In this document: positions 46,930 to 56,871 of the stretch, piece after piece
Layout: every line of letters starts with the position of its first letter
Numbering within the stretch: position 1 is the stretch's first letter
Assembly (NCBI RefSeq): GCF_001426375.1
Contig: NZ_LMEO01000016.1
Location: 1 to 64,000, forward strand
Origin: Paenibacillus sp. Root444D2
Lineage (GTDB): Bacteria; Bacillota; Bacilli; Paenibacillales; NBRC-103111
Direction: 5' to 3'
Length of the DNA stretch: 64,000 bases
The notes under the pieces: generated by a model
The model's database searches: none
Told to the model about the DNA's origin: nothing
The model's input: only the letters and a program-made list of their open reading frames with translations
Program-made: the position numbers and the translations under genes

Positions 46930-47592
46930 ATGAAAAAAATTAAACTTATCCAACAAATATCAAGTGAAGGTGTCGTTGCCGTTCTACGTGGCGATACGCC
47001 AGAAGAAGTCGTGGAAATGGCCGATCAAGCCATTGCCGGCGGGATTAAGGTCATCGAGGTCACAATGACCGTGCCTTTCGCGCTGCGCGCGATCGAGGAG
47101 CTCGCGAAGCGCTACTCGAGCACAGCGCAGGACGCGGCCAAGTACGCGATCATCGGGGTGGGCACAGCCCTTGACCCCGAGACGGCGCGTGCCGCGATCC
47201 TCAGCGGGGCCGAGTTCGTCGTCGGCCCATCGCTTAACCCGAAAACGGTTGAGCTCTGCAACCGTTATAGAGTGCCCGTCATGCCAGGGTGCATGACGAT
47301 TCAAGAGATTCAGACGGCGCTTGAGCTCGGCGTCGATATCGTTAAGCTCTTCCCGGGCAATCTCTACTCGCCCGCGATGATTAAGGCCATTAAAGGTCCG
47401 CTGCCGCAGGCGAACATCATGCCGACCGGCGGCGTCTCGCTGAGCAACCTCGGCGAGTGGATCCAGGCCGGCGCCGTTGCTGTCGGCATTGGTTCTGATT
47501 TGACTAGCGAAGCCGTCAAAACCCGTAACTACAGCCTTGTTGCTGACAAGGCAGCTCAATATATCGAGGCCTACAAAGCGGCCAAGAAGTAG
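46930..47592 (+). CDS. kdgA: KDPG / 2-keto-4-hydroxyglutarate aldolase
   Basis: Class I aldolase that splits 2-keto-3-deoxy-6-phosphogluconate into pyruvate and glyceraldehyde-3-phosphate; 220 residues, TIM barrel. The catalytic Glu is in GIKVIEVTMT, phosphate-site residues in GVGTALDPE and MPTGGVSLSNL, and the Schiff-base Lys in VDIVKLFPG. It acts on the product of kdgK. A stretch of about 300 bp (47090-47470) is notably GC-rich compared with kdgK. A strong terminator follows. Confidence 0.94.
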   Translation: MKKIKLIQQISSEGVVAVLRGDTPEEVVEMADQAIAGGIKVIEVTMTVPFALRAIEELAKRYSSTAQDAAKYAIIGVGTALDPETARAAILSGAEFVVGPSLNPKTVELCNRYRVPVMPGCMTIQEIQTALELGVDIVKLFPGNLYSPAMIKAIKGPLPQANIMPTGGVSLSNLGEWIQAGAVAVGIGSDLTSEAVKTRNYSLVADKAAQYIEAYKAAKK

Positions 47593-47600
47593 GAAATCCG

Positions 47601-47637
47601 TACGCTCCGTCGAAATGATGACGGAGCGTATTTTTTT
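47601..47637 (+). terminator. Terminator of the kdgK-kdgA operon
   Basis: TACGCTCCGTC / GACGGAGCGTA, an 11-bp perfect stem, followed by TTTTTTT. Confidence 0.93.
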
Positions 47638-47656
47638 GATGAAAGGAAAAGAAACT

Positions 47657-48541
47657 ATGAGTCATGGCAAAGCGAGGCTGCTGCTGCAGGTCGATAATCT
47701 TCAGAAGTCGGTGTCTTTTTATACAAGACAGCTTGGTTGGGAGTTGGTGGAGGAAGCTCCTGCGGGCCATGCAGCGTTGATTCGCATTTGGTTGAACGAT
47801 GAAGTTGTTATGGTTCAGAGAGGTCAGCTAACCAAGCAGGAGCATGAAGTACTAGAGGCTTACTTAACTCGTTGGTTGCAGCCAAAGCCTTTCAGTCCGC
47901 GAGCGGGGGATCTCGTTTATATAGGAGTTAGCTCCGTTAACGAAGTGGAAAAAAGCTTACAAGAAAACGGATGGAATGAGCTGAGAAAAGAAGAAGAAAA
48001 GGGGCATATTCGTAAGGTTTTCGTTCCCGCCGTTGATGGGTATACCTTCGTTTTCTGGGAGGAACTATTTGCTTCTGACGATGAAATTACGAAGATGTAC
48101 GCTGAAGGAATAGACGAGTTGGAATGTGCTGTAGATGGTTTGTCTGAAAAGCAGCTCAATTTAACGGAAGCACCGGGCAAATGGTCGGTTCGTGAACAAG
48201 TGCTGCACCTGATTGATTTGGAATTAGTCACGATTCACAAAGTGAAATTTGCCCTAGCAGAGCCGGGCCGTACCTACCAAGGAAATCGTTTTTCGCAGGA
48301 CGATTGGAGTGTTAGTCTTCATTATGCGGCGAGGCCAATTACAAACGAAGTGCAGCTGTTTCGTAGTTTGAGACAGCATATCCTTGGATTATGTGAACAT
48401 TTGCCTGGTGCGCTTGAGCGCACAGTTATAACTACAAATAATCGCGAAGAGTCGGTTGCAAGCTTGCTCAAAATGATGGCAGGACATGCTAGGCACCATG
48501 TACGGGCGGTGGAGCGAATTCGTGAACTTCACGGATGTTAA
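47657..48541 (+). CDS. Fusion of a VOC/glyoxalase-like and a DinB-like domain
   Basis: A 294-residue cytosolic protein. The N-terminal part (about 5-130) reads as a VOC/glyoxalase-like domain (LLLQVDNLQKSVSFYTRQLGW, and VFVPAVDGYTFVFWEE at its end). The C-terminal part (about 140-294) is DinB_2-like with putative metal His in VREQVLHLIDLE and AGHARHHVRAVERI. Both families are known for thiol-linked chemistry, but I cannot assign a reaction. ATG 47657 gives the VOC start; the ribosome site is AAAGG. The frame is open farther back, into the terminator of kdgA, and is not used. Confidence 0.82.
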   Translation: MSHGKARLLLQVDNLQKSVSFYTRQLGWELVEEAPAGHAALIRIWLNDEVVMVQRGQLTKQEHEVLEAYLTRWLQPKPFSPRAGDLVYIGVSSVNEVEKSLQENGWNELRKEEEKGHIRKVFVPAVDGYTFVFWEELFASDDEITKMYAEGIDELECAVDGLSEKQLNLTEAPGKWSVREQVLHLIDLELVTIHKVKFALAEPGRTYQGNRFSQDDWSVSLHYAARPITNEVQLFRSLRQHILGLCEHLPGALERTVITTNNREESVASLLKMMAGHARHHVRAVERIRELHGC

Positions 48542-48573
48542 TTTCGGTTACGGCATTCTATAAAAACGAAGAA

Positions 48574-48608
48574 AAGCCCAAGCGCACAAGCTCTTGGGTT
48601 TATTTGTT
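48574..48608 (+). terminator. Terminator of the VOC-DinB gene
   Basis: CCCAAG..GC / GC..CTTGGG stem with TTTATTTG after it. Confidence 0.7.
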
Positions 48609-48751
48609 GATTTTAGGCAGGCAAATTGATATGATAAAGATTGATTAGGAAAAAATGTATTAAATAACATTATTATCCTAATATAATTATAGCATCAAGA
48701 CAGCCTTCGTGTCAAATTTGCATTTTACATGGTCTGAAAAGAGGTGTTTTA

Positions 48752-51329
48752 ATGAATTTAACTGAGCAGTATTGGGCAGATGAGGAACAGAGAGTTCAAG
48801 AAGTAACAGCAAAGATGCGCATCAGAATTACAGGGTTAGAGGATGAGGTTGGCAAGGTTCAATCGGATGTTGTTGAGATTCGCAAGCATTATTGGGATGA
48901 AGTCACGATGGATATGAGTACGACAGAAGATGCGGCTGAATCGATCGCAAGTATGCGGCAGCAAGCGGAGGTGCTTTCTGAGCGAACGTACTCATCGACA
49001 GGCAACAGCATCTTTAGGAAAGTTAAAAAGACTTGTGAATTCCCCTTATTTTGGTCGTATCGATTTCATCGAGCGGCACGAGAGACAAGGAGAAGCCATT
49101 TATCTAGGCATTGCTGGCTTTTTGGATGAGCAGGAGGATCACTACCTGGTTTATGATTGGCGAGCTCCCATATCCAGCCTTTATTACGATTATGCGCCCG
49201 GGGAAGTAGCCTTTACAACACCGAACGGCATGATAGAAGGACAGATGCTGTTGAAACGTCAATTCGTCATTCGCGATAGCCATATTCAGCTGATGTTTGA
49301 TACTGGAGTGACGATCGGAGACGAGTTGCTGAAGCAAGTGCTCAGTCGAAGCTCTGATGCGCAAATGAAGACAATCGTGGCGACGATTCAAAAAGAACAA
49401 AATCGCATTATTCGAAACGACAAAGCACGAATGCTCATCGTGCAGGGGGTAGCTGGTAGCGGGAAAACTTCGGCTGCTCTGCAAAGAGTCGCCTACTTAC
49501 TATATAAGCACCGAGATCAGCTAAGCTCTGACCAGATGGTGCTATTTTCACCAAATCCGCTTTTCAATCACTATGTATCCACGGTATTACCGGAATTAGG
49601 CGAAGAAAATATGCAGCAAACGACCTATCAGGCCTATTTAGAGCATCGTTTGGGTGAAGAGTTTGATGTGGAGGACTCATTTACGCAATTAGAGTATGTG
49701 TTAGCTAGGGGGCGTTCATCTGGAAAAGGAGAGACGGTTGAGGAGATTATCCCACAACGGGATGAGGAATGTGCTTACAATGCTCGTTTAAGCGGAATTC
49801 ATTACAAGTCTTCGCTGGAGTTCCTTGCTGTCATTCATGCTTATCAGGAGCGGTTGATGCATACAGATATGCTATTTAACCCTATTAAGTTTCGTGAAAA
49901 AGAAGTGCTGAGCGCTGCTCGATTGGTAGAGCGGTTTTACAGCTATGATCCGGCCATTCGGCTGCCGAACCGATTGGAATTGATGCGGGGCTGGATTCTG
50001 GAACAGTTAGAGATCTTTGCAGAGCTTCAGCTGGAAGCAGCTTGGGTCGATGAGGAGATTGAGCTTCTAAGTAGTGAAGATTACCATCTTGCTTATTTAA
50101 AACTGCGTAAAATAGAGCGGGGTCAGGGAGCCACATTTGATGATTTTGATCAGGAGAGAGTTCTGCTTGCACACATCGTTATCAAGGAGCATTTGAAACC
50201 AGTGCGGGACGCTGTGAAGCGGCTTAAGTTTGTAGATCTGAGTGGATTGTATGGGCAATTGTTTCGTGATGAGATTCGTGAAGAGGAAGCCGATCAGGAA
50301 GTGAAGGCGGGTCAGCGGAGTCCTAATGAGAATCAAGGGAGTCAACTGGGGAACCAGAGGAGTCAGCTAGAGAAACAGGGGAGTCCTATAAAGAATCAAG
50401 GGAGTCAGCTAGGGAATCAGAGGAGTCCTGTAGAGAATCAAGAGAGTCAGCTAAGGAATCAGAGGAATTCTATAGAGAATAAGCCGCCCTATTGGTCGGC
50501 AATCTGCGAGCGGACGCTGAAGGAGCTGGCGGAGGCCAGTCTGCCGTATGAGGACGCGACGCCTTTCTTATACCTGATGGAAGCGGTCTGCGGCTTCCAG
50601 ACGAACGGCTCCGTACGCCACGTGATCATCGACGAGGCGCAGGATTATTCTCCGTTTCAGCTGGCCTACCTGAAACGGCTCTTCCCGCGCTGCCGGATGA
50701 CAGCGCTAGGAGATCTCAACCAGGCGATCTATTCGCACGCTTCCGCGTACAGTGAAATCGATCCGATCGCCGCTCTGTATGGGCCGGAGCAAACGGAGGT
50801 TATCCGTTTGCACCGCAGCTACCGCTCCACGCGTGAGCTCGTGGAGTTCACTCGCGGCATCGTGCCTGGCGGCGATGCCATAGAGCCCTTCACCCGCGGC
50901 GGCGCAAAGCCGCGGGTGATCAAGGTCAGCGATCGCGGATCGCTGCATAGCCTGCTGGCAGCCGAGATTGCTCGGCTGCTAGGCGAAGGCTATGCCTCCA
51001 TCGCGATCATCGCCAAAACCGCGAGCGAGAGCAAGCTCGCGCACCAAGCCCTAGAGCCCCAACTGCAAGTGCCACTGGGGCTCATCACCAAACATAGCCC
51101 GACCTTCGAGTCGGGCGTGCTCGTCATCCCTTCGTATCTGGCGAAGGGGGTAGAATTCGATGCCGTACTCATCTATGACGGTTCCCGTCATCAGTACGGA
51201 CATGAAAACGAGCGCAAGCTGTTCTACACCGCTTGCACCCGGGCTATGCACGAGCTATGTATGTTCTCGCTAGGCGAGCCAAGCAGCTTTATCACGGATC
51301 AACCGCAAGATACGTATGAGCTGGTTTAA
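48752..51329 (+). pseudogene. HelD-type UvrD-like helicase, frameshifted
   Basis: The first frame (48752 on) gives a HelD N-terminal coiled-coil start, MNLTEQYWADEEQRVQE, to about QQAEVLSERT. The remainder is in the +1 frame (THRQATASLGKL, NSPYFGRIDF) to the stop at 51329. One extra base between about 48975 and 49000 explains it; removing it would join the parts to about 858 residues. The second part has VAGSGKTSAALQRVAYLL (Walker A), VIIDEAQDYSPFQ (motif II), RLHRSYRS and KGVEFDAVLIYD, all intact. HelD relatives bind and recycle RNA polymerase. A real mutation, a sequencing error or recoding could be the cause. An eight-unit repeat lies in its variable middle. Confidence 0.85.
50311..50478 (+). 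repeat. In-frame 21-bp minisatellite in the helicase gene
   Basis: Eight units of 21 bp encode seven residues of the type NQGSQLG, NQRSPVE, KQGSPIK. Length is a multiple of three, so copy number can change without breaking the frame. It lies between the 1A/1B region and motif II, where HelD proteins vary. Confidence 0.88.
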
Positions 51330-51330
51330 T

Positions 51331-51409
51331 GTGAGTTTGCAGCCTTACCTCTTTTGGTGAGTTTGCAGCTTTACCTCTTTTGGTGACTTTGCAGGCCTTA
51401 CCTCTACTG
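51331..51409. repeat. Three direct repeats of 26 bp after the helicase gene
   Basis: GTGAGTTTGCAGCCTTACCT and variants start at 51331, 51357 and about 51383. The last is followed by an ACCTCT/AGAGGT dyad. No T-run follows, so no terminator is called. Confidence 0.75.
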
Positions 51410-51525
51410 GAACTATGAAAGAGGTGAGGTTATGTTCTTTATGAGGTATCTTAAATTGGGATCAATCGTCATATATGCTCAATAAAGGTTGCAGGATGAA
51501 TGAATCCGCATTTGCGGCTGAATGA

Positions 51526-51713
51526 TGTTGTAAAAAGTGCAACAATTGCTGCCTAAATCACGCCTCTCTCCCTTCGTTGTTGCATAATGTACAACAATTT
51601 TGTCCGATACAGGTCATTTCGCACCAAATGGACTCGGGAATGTTGTACAGACTGCAACAACAAGTTGCAAAATATCCTTTAGGCGTGTGAATTGTTGCGG
51701 AAAATACAACAAT
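51526..51713. repeat. Four-hairpin element, family A copy 4
   Basis: Dyads of the TTGTTGTA/TACAACAA type have centres near 51535, 51587, 51650 and 51702, steps of 52, 63 and 52 bp. The second (TTGTTGCA..TACAACAA) and fourth (ATTGTTGC..TACAACAAT) are best preserved. It stands alone between the helicase gene and an orphan terminator. Confidence 0.82.
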
Positions 51714-51762
51714 TCCGTCCCACAGCAACTTTTTACCATGGAAAAAGGAGCTTCACATAAGG

Positions 51763-51806
51763 AATAACCCTTCTGCAAGGTTTGCAAAAGGGTTATTTTT
51801 ATTTTT
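51763..51806 (+). terminator. Orphan terminator
   Basis: AATAACCCTT.TGCAA / TTGCAAAAGGGTTATT stem followed by TTTATTTTTAT. It stands 440 bp after the helicase stop, directly after the four-hairpin element, so it may end a transcript containing that element. The span 51807-52185 has AT-rich promoter-like DNA only. Confidence 0.75.
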
Positions 51807-52185
51807 ATCCAATCAGTTCTCCGCTTTCGCCTGCTCCTGCATTCTCAAAAGGATCGAATAGGCTTACGACGATGGCGACATGGCGGTTGATTTGAACATG
51901 TGGAATTACGAGTAATCGCAAGTTGAAGCGAGATCCATATCAGCTACTCATCCAGCATGAAGACCTCGTGTATCTGTCATATTTCCTCCCTTCGGATAAA
52001 GTCCAAAAAACATAAACAATATATACTATATAACAAATTATTATAAATGAATAGAATACATAAATTTCTTTTTATCATACGGGGTTTTGACAGAAATGGT
52101 TTGGAAATGCTTAAGGCAATATGCTATATTTGATATGAGATCTTTATAACTATATATGAGAGTAATCTTGGAGGCTTGTAGTAGG

Positions 52186-53328
52186 ATGAGCACAGACAGG
52201 GAACCGCTATATATTCAGATTCAAAACCATTTTAAAGAACTGATCAGCTCTAGAAAATTGCAAGAAGACGACAAGATTCCGACCGAGAAGGAAATTCTCG
52301 AACAGTTTAATGTAAGCCGGATCACGGTAGCCAACGCGTTGAATGAGCTTGCTCGGGAAGGTTGGATTTACCGCATTCCGGGGCGGGGGACCTTTGTTAA
52401 GGGTATTCCAGAAACTTATATTCCAACTGCGAAGACAGTTGCCGTTCAAACGCCGTCCGTTAATCACTCGGATCGTCCGAAGATCGGGCTTATTTTTCCA
52501 TTCGTTGATGATTTTTTTGCTATCCGGTTGATCCGGGGCATTACTTCCGTTCTTGAGAATAGCGGCTACGCGCTGCTAATGATGTTCTCTTTCAATTCAA
52601 AGGAGCGGGAAAAGGAAATCATTCGGGATTTGAAAGATAAAGTAGCTGGCCTGATCATTTTTCCAGTGGATGCTGAAGTCTATAATGAGGAAATCATTAC
52701 ACTCAAAATGACGGACTATCCTTTTGTCCTCATTGACAGATATTTGCCTGGCGTGGAGACGAACACGGTTTATTCCGACAGCGCGCTGGCAGCTAAACTG
52801 GCTGTAGATCACTTGTGGGACCTTGGTCACCGCAACATCGCAATTTGTTCCGATTCGCCTCAACCCACGGTATCCGTGGAAGATCGGGTGAATGGCTACA
52901 TCAGCGCACTCAGGGATAAAGGCGAGATGATCAACCCGGCCTTATTCTTGACGGATTTTGCATCCCCGCTTTCATCTGTTAATCAAGAGCACCCTTTATA
53001 TCGGTTTATCAAGAACCGGATGGCAACCGCATACATTGCGCTGAACGGAAACCTAGGTGTACATATTTTGTCCATCGCCAAGCGTGAAGGGCTCCGCGTG
53101 CCGGAAGATTTGTCCATCGTGACCTTTGATAATCCGAGTCCGATGATGGATGAGCTAAGTCTGTTCACATATATCGACCAAAACGAGGGCGAAATAGGGG
53201 CTAGGGCTGGAGAACTGATTATGGACACTATAAAAGGGAATCGAACTCAACTTAAAAATAGCAGAGTGGTCTTGGAGCCGAGATTGGTTATCAAACAGAC
53301 ATCGGGTCCAGTACTTCCGCAAGAATAA
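52186..53328 (+). CDS. GntR-type/LacI-type hybrid transcription regulator
   Basis: A 380-residue regulator of AraR-like layout. A GntR winged helix (about 5-75; LYIQIQNHFKELISS, IPTEKEILEQFNVSRITVANAL, YRIPGRGTFVKG) is fused to a LacI/GalR periplasmic-binding-like effector domain (about 105-375; IGLIFPFVDDFFAIRLIRGI, ALNGNLGVHILSIAKREGL, TFDNPSPMMDELSLFTYIDQ). I chose ATG 52186 because TTGGAGG stands about 11 nt before it; ATG 52156 has no site. It lies just before the alpha-mannosidase gene and probably controls it in response to a sugar. Confidence 0.9.
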   Translation: MSTDREPLYIQIQNHFKELISSRKLQEDDKIPTEKEILEQFNVSRITVANALNELAREGWIYRIPGRGTFVKGIPETYIPTAKTVAVQTPSVNHSDRPKIGLIFPFVDDFFAIRLIRGITSVLENSGYALLMMFSFNSKEREKEIIRDLKDKVAGLIIFPVDAEVYNEEIITLKMTDYPFVLIDRYLPGVETNTVYSDSALAAKLAVDHLWDLGHRNIAICSDSPQPTVSVEDRVNGYISALRDKGEMINPALFLTDFASPLSSVNQEHPLYRFIKNRMATAYIALNGNLGVHILSIAKREGLRVPEDLSIVTFDNPSPMMDELSLFTYIDQNEGEIGARAGELIMDTIKGNRTQLKNSRVVLEPRLVIKQTSGPVLPQE

Positions 53329-53339
53329 GAGAACGAATG

Positions 53340-53382
53340 AGACTGATCGTTGGCATTGCAGCCGAGGTCAGTTTTTTTGCTT
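53340..53382 (+). terminator. Terminator of the regulator gene
   Basis: ACTGA..TTGGC / GCC..TCAGT imperfect stem followed by TTTTTTTGC. Confidence 0.7.
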
Positions 53383-53519
53383 GTATTTTTCTTCTTAAAA
53401 CATTGAAATAATTGATATATATGATATATTTATTAGTGTTATATAGTTATAATCAAACCAAGGCGTATAACAATAAACATTATCTTCAAGCATAATGATC
53501 GAAGGATGGTGCAGCCTAT

Positions 53520-56500
53520 ATGCCATACACCCCAATAAAGCTGGAAACCCTTAAGCAAACGCTAGATCGAATCGAAAATCATATTTACCTGCCGGTAGCT
53601 CCTCTTTCGGCCATCGCATACGTAACGAAGGAGCCCGTAACCTTCGAGCAAAGAATGTCGGGACAGTGTCTTGAAGTTCGCCCGGGAGAGAAATGGGGAG
53701 AACTGTGGGACTGTGCCTGGTTTCATTTCCAGGGTCAAGTGCCGCGAGAGGCTGCGGGAAGCAAGGTCGTGCTGCTGATTGATGTCAACGGAGAGCTATG
53801 TCTTGTCGATGAGGAAGGAACACCGACGCAAGGGCTCACAAACGTGAACTCGGAGTTTGACTTAACGCTTGGCTTGCCTGGCAAACGGGTCGTGCAGGTC
53901 GTATCTACCGCAACGGGGGAAGAAGTTATCGATCTCTGGGCTGACGCTGGCAATAACGATTTGTTTGGGCGTTACCGGAGCGGAACGCTGAAGGAGGCTC
54001 AAATAGCCATCTGCAGTGAGGAAACGAGACAGCTATTTTACGATTATGAGGTGCTGTTCGATCTGGCCAAGCATCTTGAGGATCAATCAGCAAGAAGAGC
54101 ACGTATCCTTCAGGCCCTTTATGACGTTCATCTATTGCTCAGGGATATGTGCGATGAGAACGTGGCGCAGGCTAGACGTATTCTAGCTCCGTCATTAAGC
54201 AAGCAGGGCGGGGATCCAACACTGACGGCTACTGCAATTGGTCATGCGCATATCGATCTGGCGTGGCTGTGGCCTATTCGTGAGACTTACCGCAAAGGGG
54301 CTCGGACTTTTGCCACTGCACTGCGGATGATGGAGCAGTATCCCGATTATGTATTCGGAGCCAGTCAGCCTCAATTATACGAGTGGATCAAGCAGCAGCA
54401 TCCGAAGTTATACGCTCAGGTCAAAGAACGCATAGCGGAAGGACGCTGGGAAGTGCAAGGTGCCATGTGGGTTGAGCCGGATTCCAACATTGCGGGAGGA
54501 GAAGCGCTTGTAAGGCAAATCCTCTTAGGGAAACGTTTTTTCCAGCAGGAATTCGGTCAAGATATGAAGATGCTATGGGTTCCCGATATCTTTGGTTATT
54601 CGGCTAGCTTGCCGCAGCTTCTGCAGAAGTCTGGGGTAGATTATGTGATGACGCAGAAGCTGTCCTGGAACGTTCATAATGATCATCCGCATCATACGTT
54701 TTTCTGGGAAGGACTTGACGGAAGCCGCGTGTTGACGCATTTGCCGCCAGAAGATACCTACAATGGCCCTGCGCTGCCAAGGTCGATTCTCAAAGCCGAA
54801 AGGGATTACTTGGATAAAAACGTATCCGACCATTGCCTTGTCGTGTTCGGAATCGGAGACGGCGGCGGCGGACCAGGAGAAGAGCACTTAGAGCGCCTTC
54901 AGCGCGAGCAAAATCTACAAGGGCTTATCCCGGTGAAACAGGAGCCTGCCCTGAACTTTTTTGAGAAGCTGGCTATGAATAAAGAGAAGTATAAGACGTG
55001 GAAAGGTGAGCTCTACCTAGAGAAGCACCAAGGGACGTTCACCAGTCAGGCTCGCAATAAACGATTTAACCGGAAAATTGAGAAGGCGTTGAGAGAGCTG
55101 GAATTCGCTGCTTCTCTTCATTTCACGTACGGCAACGAATATCCGTCCGAGGAGCTTGAAACGATCTGGAAGGAAGTGCTTTTGTACCAATTCCACGATA
55201 TTTTGCCTGGTTCTTCTATTAAGCGTGTATTCGATGAATCCCTTGCACGATACGAAATTTTACTAGCTAGAGTAACGGAGCTAACCGATCAAATGTACCG
55301 CGGCTTTGCATCCTCCATAGGGACGCAGGGAGCAGAACGTCCGATGGTCATCTTCAACTCCCTTCCATGGGAGCGCCGCGAATGGATGCAGTTGGACAAT
55401 GAATGGATGCAGGTAACGATTCCTGCAATGGGCTATCAGGTTATAGATTCGGCTGCTTTATCTCTTGTATCATCATTCGAAGTAACGTCAATGAGCGATA
55501 CACTAGAGAACGAATTGATCAAGATTGCGTTTGGTGCGGACGGAAGCATTCTTTCGATCTTGGATAAAGAGTTGGGTCGTGAAGTAGTCGCTGCCGGTGA
55601 AGCAGGGAACGTGTTATCCATTTATCATGATGACGGCGATGCTTGGGATTTCCCTGAAGATTATGCGGGAACGAAGCCTGCGCAGATGAAGCTTGTGCAA
55701 TCGAAAGCTTACGTCAACGGACCCAAAGCAGTGGTTGAGCAGGAGTATCACTACGGCAAGTCAGTACTCACACAGAAAGTTATTCTGACGGCGGGCAGCA
55801 AACGAATCGATTTTGAAACGGATGTCGACTGGCAGGAAGATAGCAAAATGCTGCGAGCGTCTTTCCCAGTCAACGTGTATGCCGATCAAGTGAATTGCGA
55901 AATTCAATTTGGTCATCTCAAAAGACAGACTCACCAAAATACGTTGTGGGATTACGCTAAGGACGAAATTTGCGCTCATCAATGGATCGATCTTTCCCAA
56001 CCGGACTTTGGTGTCGCTCTTTTGAACGATTGCAAGTATGGTTATAGTGTTAAAGGCAACGTTATGGATATTAACTTACTTCGCAGTCCATCGTACCCCG
56101 ATCCAACTTGCGACAGGGCGCGCCATCAGTTCGTATACGCCATATTGCCGCATGAAGGGGATTTCATTGAGGCGGAAGTCTACAAGCAAGGCTATGAATT
56201 AAATGCTCCGATATCCGCGGTTCTGGCTAGCGCAGAAGAAGGCGGACTGCCGAAGAAGTATTCCGGTTTTGAGATTGAAGGCGCCAAAGTCATGATTGAA
56301 GCGGTGAAAAAAGCGGAGGACGAAGACGCTCTCGTAGTTCGGCTTTACGAAACGTCGGGAGCGAATGGTGATATCAAGCTTTCGGTTCATCTTCCTCACC
56401 GAGAGGCAGTGCTAGCAGATTTGATGGAAAACCCATTAGAGTCGCTGAGCGGCGATGAAGGACACTACCAGCTTTCCTTTACACCGTTCGAGATTAAAAC

Positions 56501-56525
56501 CGTACTCATCCGCTTGTTACATTAA
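53520..56525 (+). CDS. Alpha-mannosidase, glycoside hydrolase family 38
   Basis: Cytosolic glycosidase (no signal peptide) of 1001 residues that should release mannose from alpha-mannosides taken up by the cell. Zinc ligands His and Asp are in GHAHIDLAWLWP (near 242-246) and His in FHDILPGSSIKR (near 557); the nucleophile Asp is in WVPDIFGYSASLPQLL (near 352). WEVQGAMWVEPDSN and GIGDGGGGPGEEHLER are further family marks. The C-terminal beta domains extend from about 620. GAAGGATGG stands upstream of the ATG. The neighbouring regulator suggests induction by its substrate. Confidence 0.94.
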   Translation: MPYTPIKLETLKQTLDRIENHIYLPVAPLSAIAYVTKEPVTFEQRMSGQCLEVRPGEKWGELWDCAWFHFQGQVPREAAGSKVVLLIDVNGELCLVDEEGTPTQGLTNVNSEFDLTLGLPGKRVVQVVSTATGEEVIDLWADAGNNDLFGRYRSGTLKEAQIAICSEETRQLFYDYEVLFDLAKHLEDQSARRARILQALYDVHLLLRDMCDENVAQARRILAPSLSKQGGDPTLTATAIGHAHIDLAWLWPIRETYRKGARTFATALRMMEQYPDYVFGASQPQLYEWIKQQHPKLYAQVKERIAEGRWEVQGAMWVEPDSNIAGGEALVRQILLGKRFFQQEFGQDMKMLWVPDIFGYSASLPQLLQKSGVDYVMTQKLSWNVHNDHPHHTFFWEGLDGSRVLTHLPPEDTYNGPALPRSILKAERDYLDKNVSDHCLVVFGIGDGGGGPGEEHLERLQREQNLQGLIPVKQEPALNFFEKLAMNKEKYKTWKGELYLEKHQGTFTSQARNKRFNRKIEKALRELEFAASLHFTYGNEYPSEELETIWKEVLLYQFHDILPGSSIKRVFDESLARYEILLARVTELTDQMYRGFASSIGTQGAERPMVIFNSLPWERREWMQLDNEWMQVTIPAMGYQVIDSAALSLVSSFEVTSMSDTLENELIKIAFGADGSILSILDKELGREVVAAGEAGNVLSIYHDDGDAWDFPEDYAGTKPAQMKLVQSKAYVNGPKAVVEQEYHYGKSVLTQKVILTAGSKRIDFETDVDWQEDSKMLRASFPVNVYADQVNCEIQFGHLKRQTHQNTLWDYAKDEICAHQWIDLSQPDFGVALLNDCKYGYSVKGNVMDINLLRSPSYPDPTCDRARHQFVYAILPHEGDFIEAEVYKQGYELNAPISAVLASAEEGGLPKKYSGFEIEGAKVMIEAVKKAEDEDALVVRLYETSGANGDIKLSVHLPHREAVLADLMENPLESLSGDEGHYQLSFTPFEIKTVLIRLLH

Positions 56526-56559
56526 GTGCCGAGCTAGCTCTTCCAAATATATCGATACC

Positions 56560-56610
56560 AAAGAGCCCGATAACCGCGTTTCACTAGAAACGAGATGACC
56601 GGGCTCTTTG
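56560..56610 (+). terminator. Terminator of the mannosidase gene
   Basis: AAAGAGCCCG / CGGGCTCTTT arms around a loop that holds a second small dyad (CGTTTC / GAAACG). The loop dyad may add stability. Confidence 0.85.
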
Positions 56611-56646
56611 TGTTGGTCCCTCTTTCGACGGGAGAGGGGGAGTTAC

Positions 56647-56772
56647 TTACTTCTTGTGTTCCGCTTCATATTCACTGGCGAATTCCTCCAGAGACTTCAC
56701 CTTACCATGTGGATGCTGAGCTTGTTTGCGGCTTTTCCATGCTGCTTCATCGCGGCGTTTCGAGTGGCTCAT
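56647..56772 (-). CDS. Small basic protein, 41 residues
   Basis: MSHSKRRDEAAWKSRKQ.. to EYEAEHKK, a charged, mostly helical protein. TAGGAGG stands upstream of the ATG on the minus strand, which is the best argument that it is real. Longer frames upstream have no ribosome site and cross the gltB terminator. It is not a family I recognise. Confidence 0.65.
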   Translation of the reverse strand: MSHSKRRDEAAWKSRKQAQHPHGKVKSLEEFASEYEAEHKK

Positions 56773-56871
56773 AGCTAAAAACCTCCTATGGTATGCGGAT
56801 GGGTGCTGCATTAAATAAAATGCGATGGTTGAGCTTATTTTATGCACCGATGCAAACTCTTTCCATGAAAA

